Below, piece after piece: positions 63,772 through 64,000 of a DNA stretch of 64,000 nucleotides (position 1 is the stretch's first letter; each line of letters begins with the position of its first letter). The DNA is from Bacteroidales bacterium (GTDB lineage Bacteria > Bacteroidota > Bacteroidia > Bacteroidales > UBA932). Below the pieces are notes generated by a model. That model was not told the origin of the DNA. It saw only the letters and a list, made by a program, of their open reading frames with translations, and made no database searches. The stretch is taken from contig JAFZKT010000016.1 in the NCBI GenBank assembly GCA_017553545.1, forward strand, positions 1-64,000, given 5' to 3'. The translations under genes and the position numbers were made by a program.

Positions 63772-64000
63772 ATGAAGAAATTCCTTGTTGTTATGGCCGC
63801 CGTTCTGGGAATGGCAGTCGTTGCCAGCGCTCAGCCTCGCGCCATTGGTATCCGTGCCGGTTACGGTGCAGAACTTTCCTATCAGCACACCCTTGGCGGT
63901 GAGAATTTCGCCGAATTGGATCTGGGTTGGAGCGCAGGCGCCATCCAGGGTGGTCTGGCCTATGACTTTATCATCGCCCCCCTGGGACCCGTCAACATCT
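63772..64000 (+). CDS. Outer-membrane beta-barrel protein, 5' part only
   Basis: The gene runs off the window. Visible are a signal peptide (MKKFLVVMAAVLGMAVVASAQ) and glycine/aromatic-alternating strands (AIGIRAGYGAELSYQHTLG, FAELDLGWSAGAIQGGLAYDFII), as in small Bacteroidetes porin-like barrels. Confidence 0.75.
   Translation, partial: MKKFLVVMAAVLGMAVVASAQPRAIGIRAGYGAELSYQHTLGGENFAELDLGWSAGAIQGGLAYDFIIAPLGPVNI

Overview
The window looks like a chromosomal segment of a Bacteroidota bacterium, most likely order Bacteroidales, with mid-50s GC by eye. Three things point there. Most promoters carry the Bacteroidetes -7 motif TAnnTTTG, several with TTTG exactly 19 nt upstream. Protein families are typical of the phylum: a Rho with a long K/P/Q insert, a Bacteroidetes-style LptD with a DSL-rich N-terminus, Ig-like lipoproteins, carboxypeptidase-regulatory-domain proteins and a bacterial deoxyhypusine-synthase homolog. 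Genes are packed in overlapping ATGA/TAATG operons. No genus can be named safely.

Layout. 0-6.2 kb, minus strand: lptD, rho, mnmE. 6.3-15 kb, plus strand: cell-wall amidase, dnaA, then pepD, rpe, rsfS, ftsH, cdsA, psd. The strand switch next to dnaA makes this a candidate origin neighbourhood. 15-24.3 kb, minus strand: ligA, brkB-like, relA/spoT, an Ig-like lipoprotein, an outer-membrane protein and ispG, preceded by a small RNA gene with its own promoter and terminator. 24.6-27 kb: divergent tdh/kbl (threonine to glycine) and tRNA-Cys(GCA).

27-34.7 kb is an accessory region. It holds small secreted or membrane proteins, a truncated gene paralog fused to a lipoprotein fragment, an AT-rich island with a frameshifted WG-repeat gene between two related hairpin repeats, a candidate sRNA, a 0.7-kb repeat-rich non-coding block and a 17-residue-repeat protein. 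34.7-42.4 kb, minus strand: serB, MscS-type channel, YgjP-type protease, BaiN-type flavoprotein, rmuC and a DUF389 protein. 42.5-45.6 kb: a CNNM/CBS protein, and kdsC-maf-mutY.

The most unusual part is 45.7-57.2 kb. One tightly coupled eight-gene plus-strand operon runs citX, TPR protein, NRPS-condensation-like protein, AMP-ligase, acyl carrier protein, a CitC-CitG fusion, an aconitase-family hydratase and NADP-isocitrate dehydrogenase. A minus-strand pair (second condensation-like protein plus a near-duplicate carrier protein) converges on its end. The maturation enzymes for the citrate-lyase prosthetic group are present, but citrate lyase itself (citDEF) is not in the window. The citCG gene also carries several palindromic repeat families inserted in frame.

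57.2-57.9 kb is non-coding and rich in inverted repeats. The right end carries hypothetical proteins, a D-2-hydroxyacid dehydrogenase, a GntR(YtrA-like)/ABC exporter operon, a short AraC-type HTH protein, a deoxyhypusine-synthase-like enzyme and the start of an outer-membrane barrel gene. A recurring theme is short palindromic repeats lying in frame inside conserved genes (mnmE, ispG, baiN, ligA, citCG).
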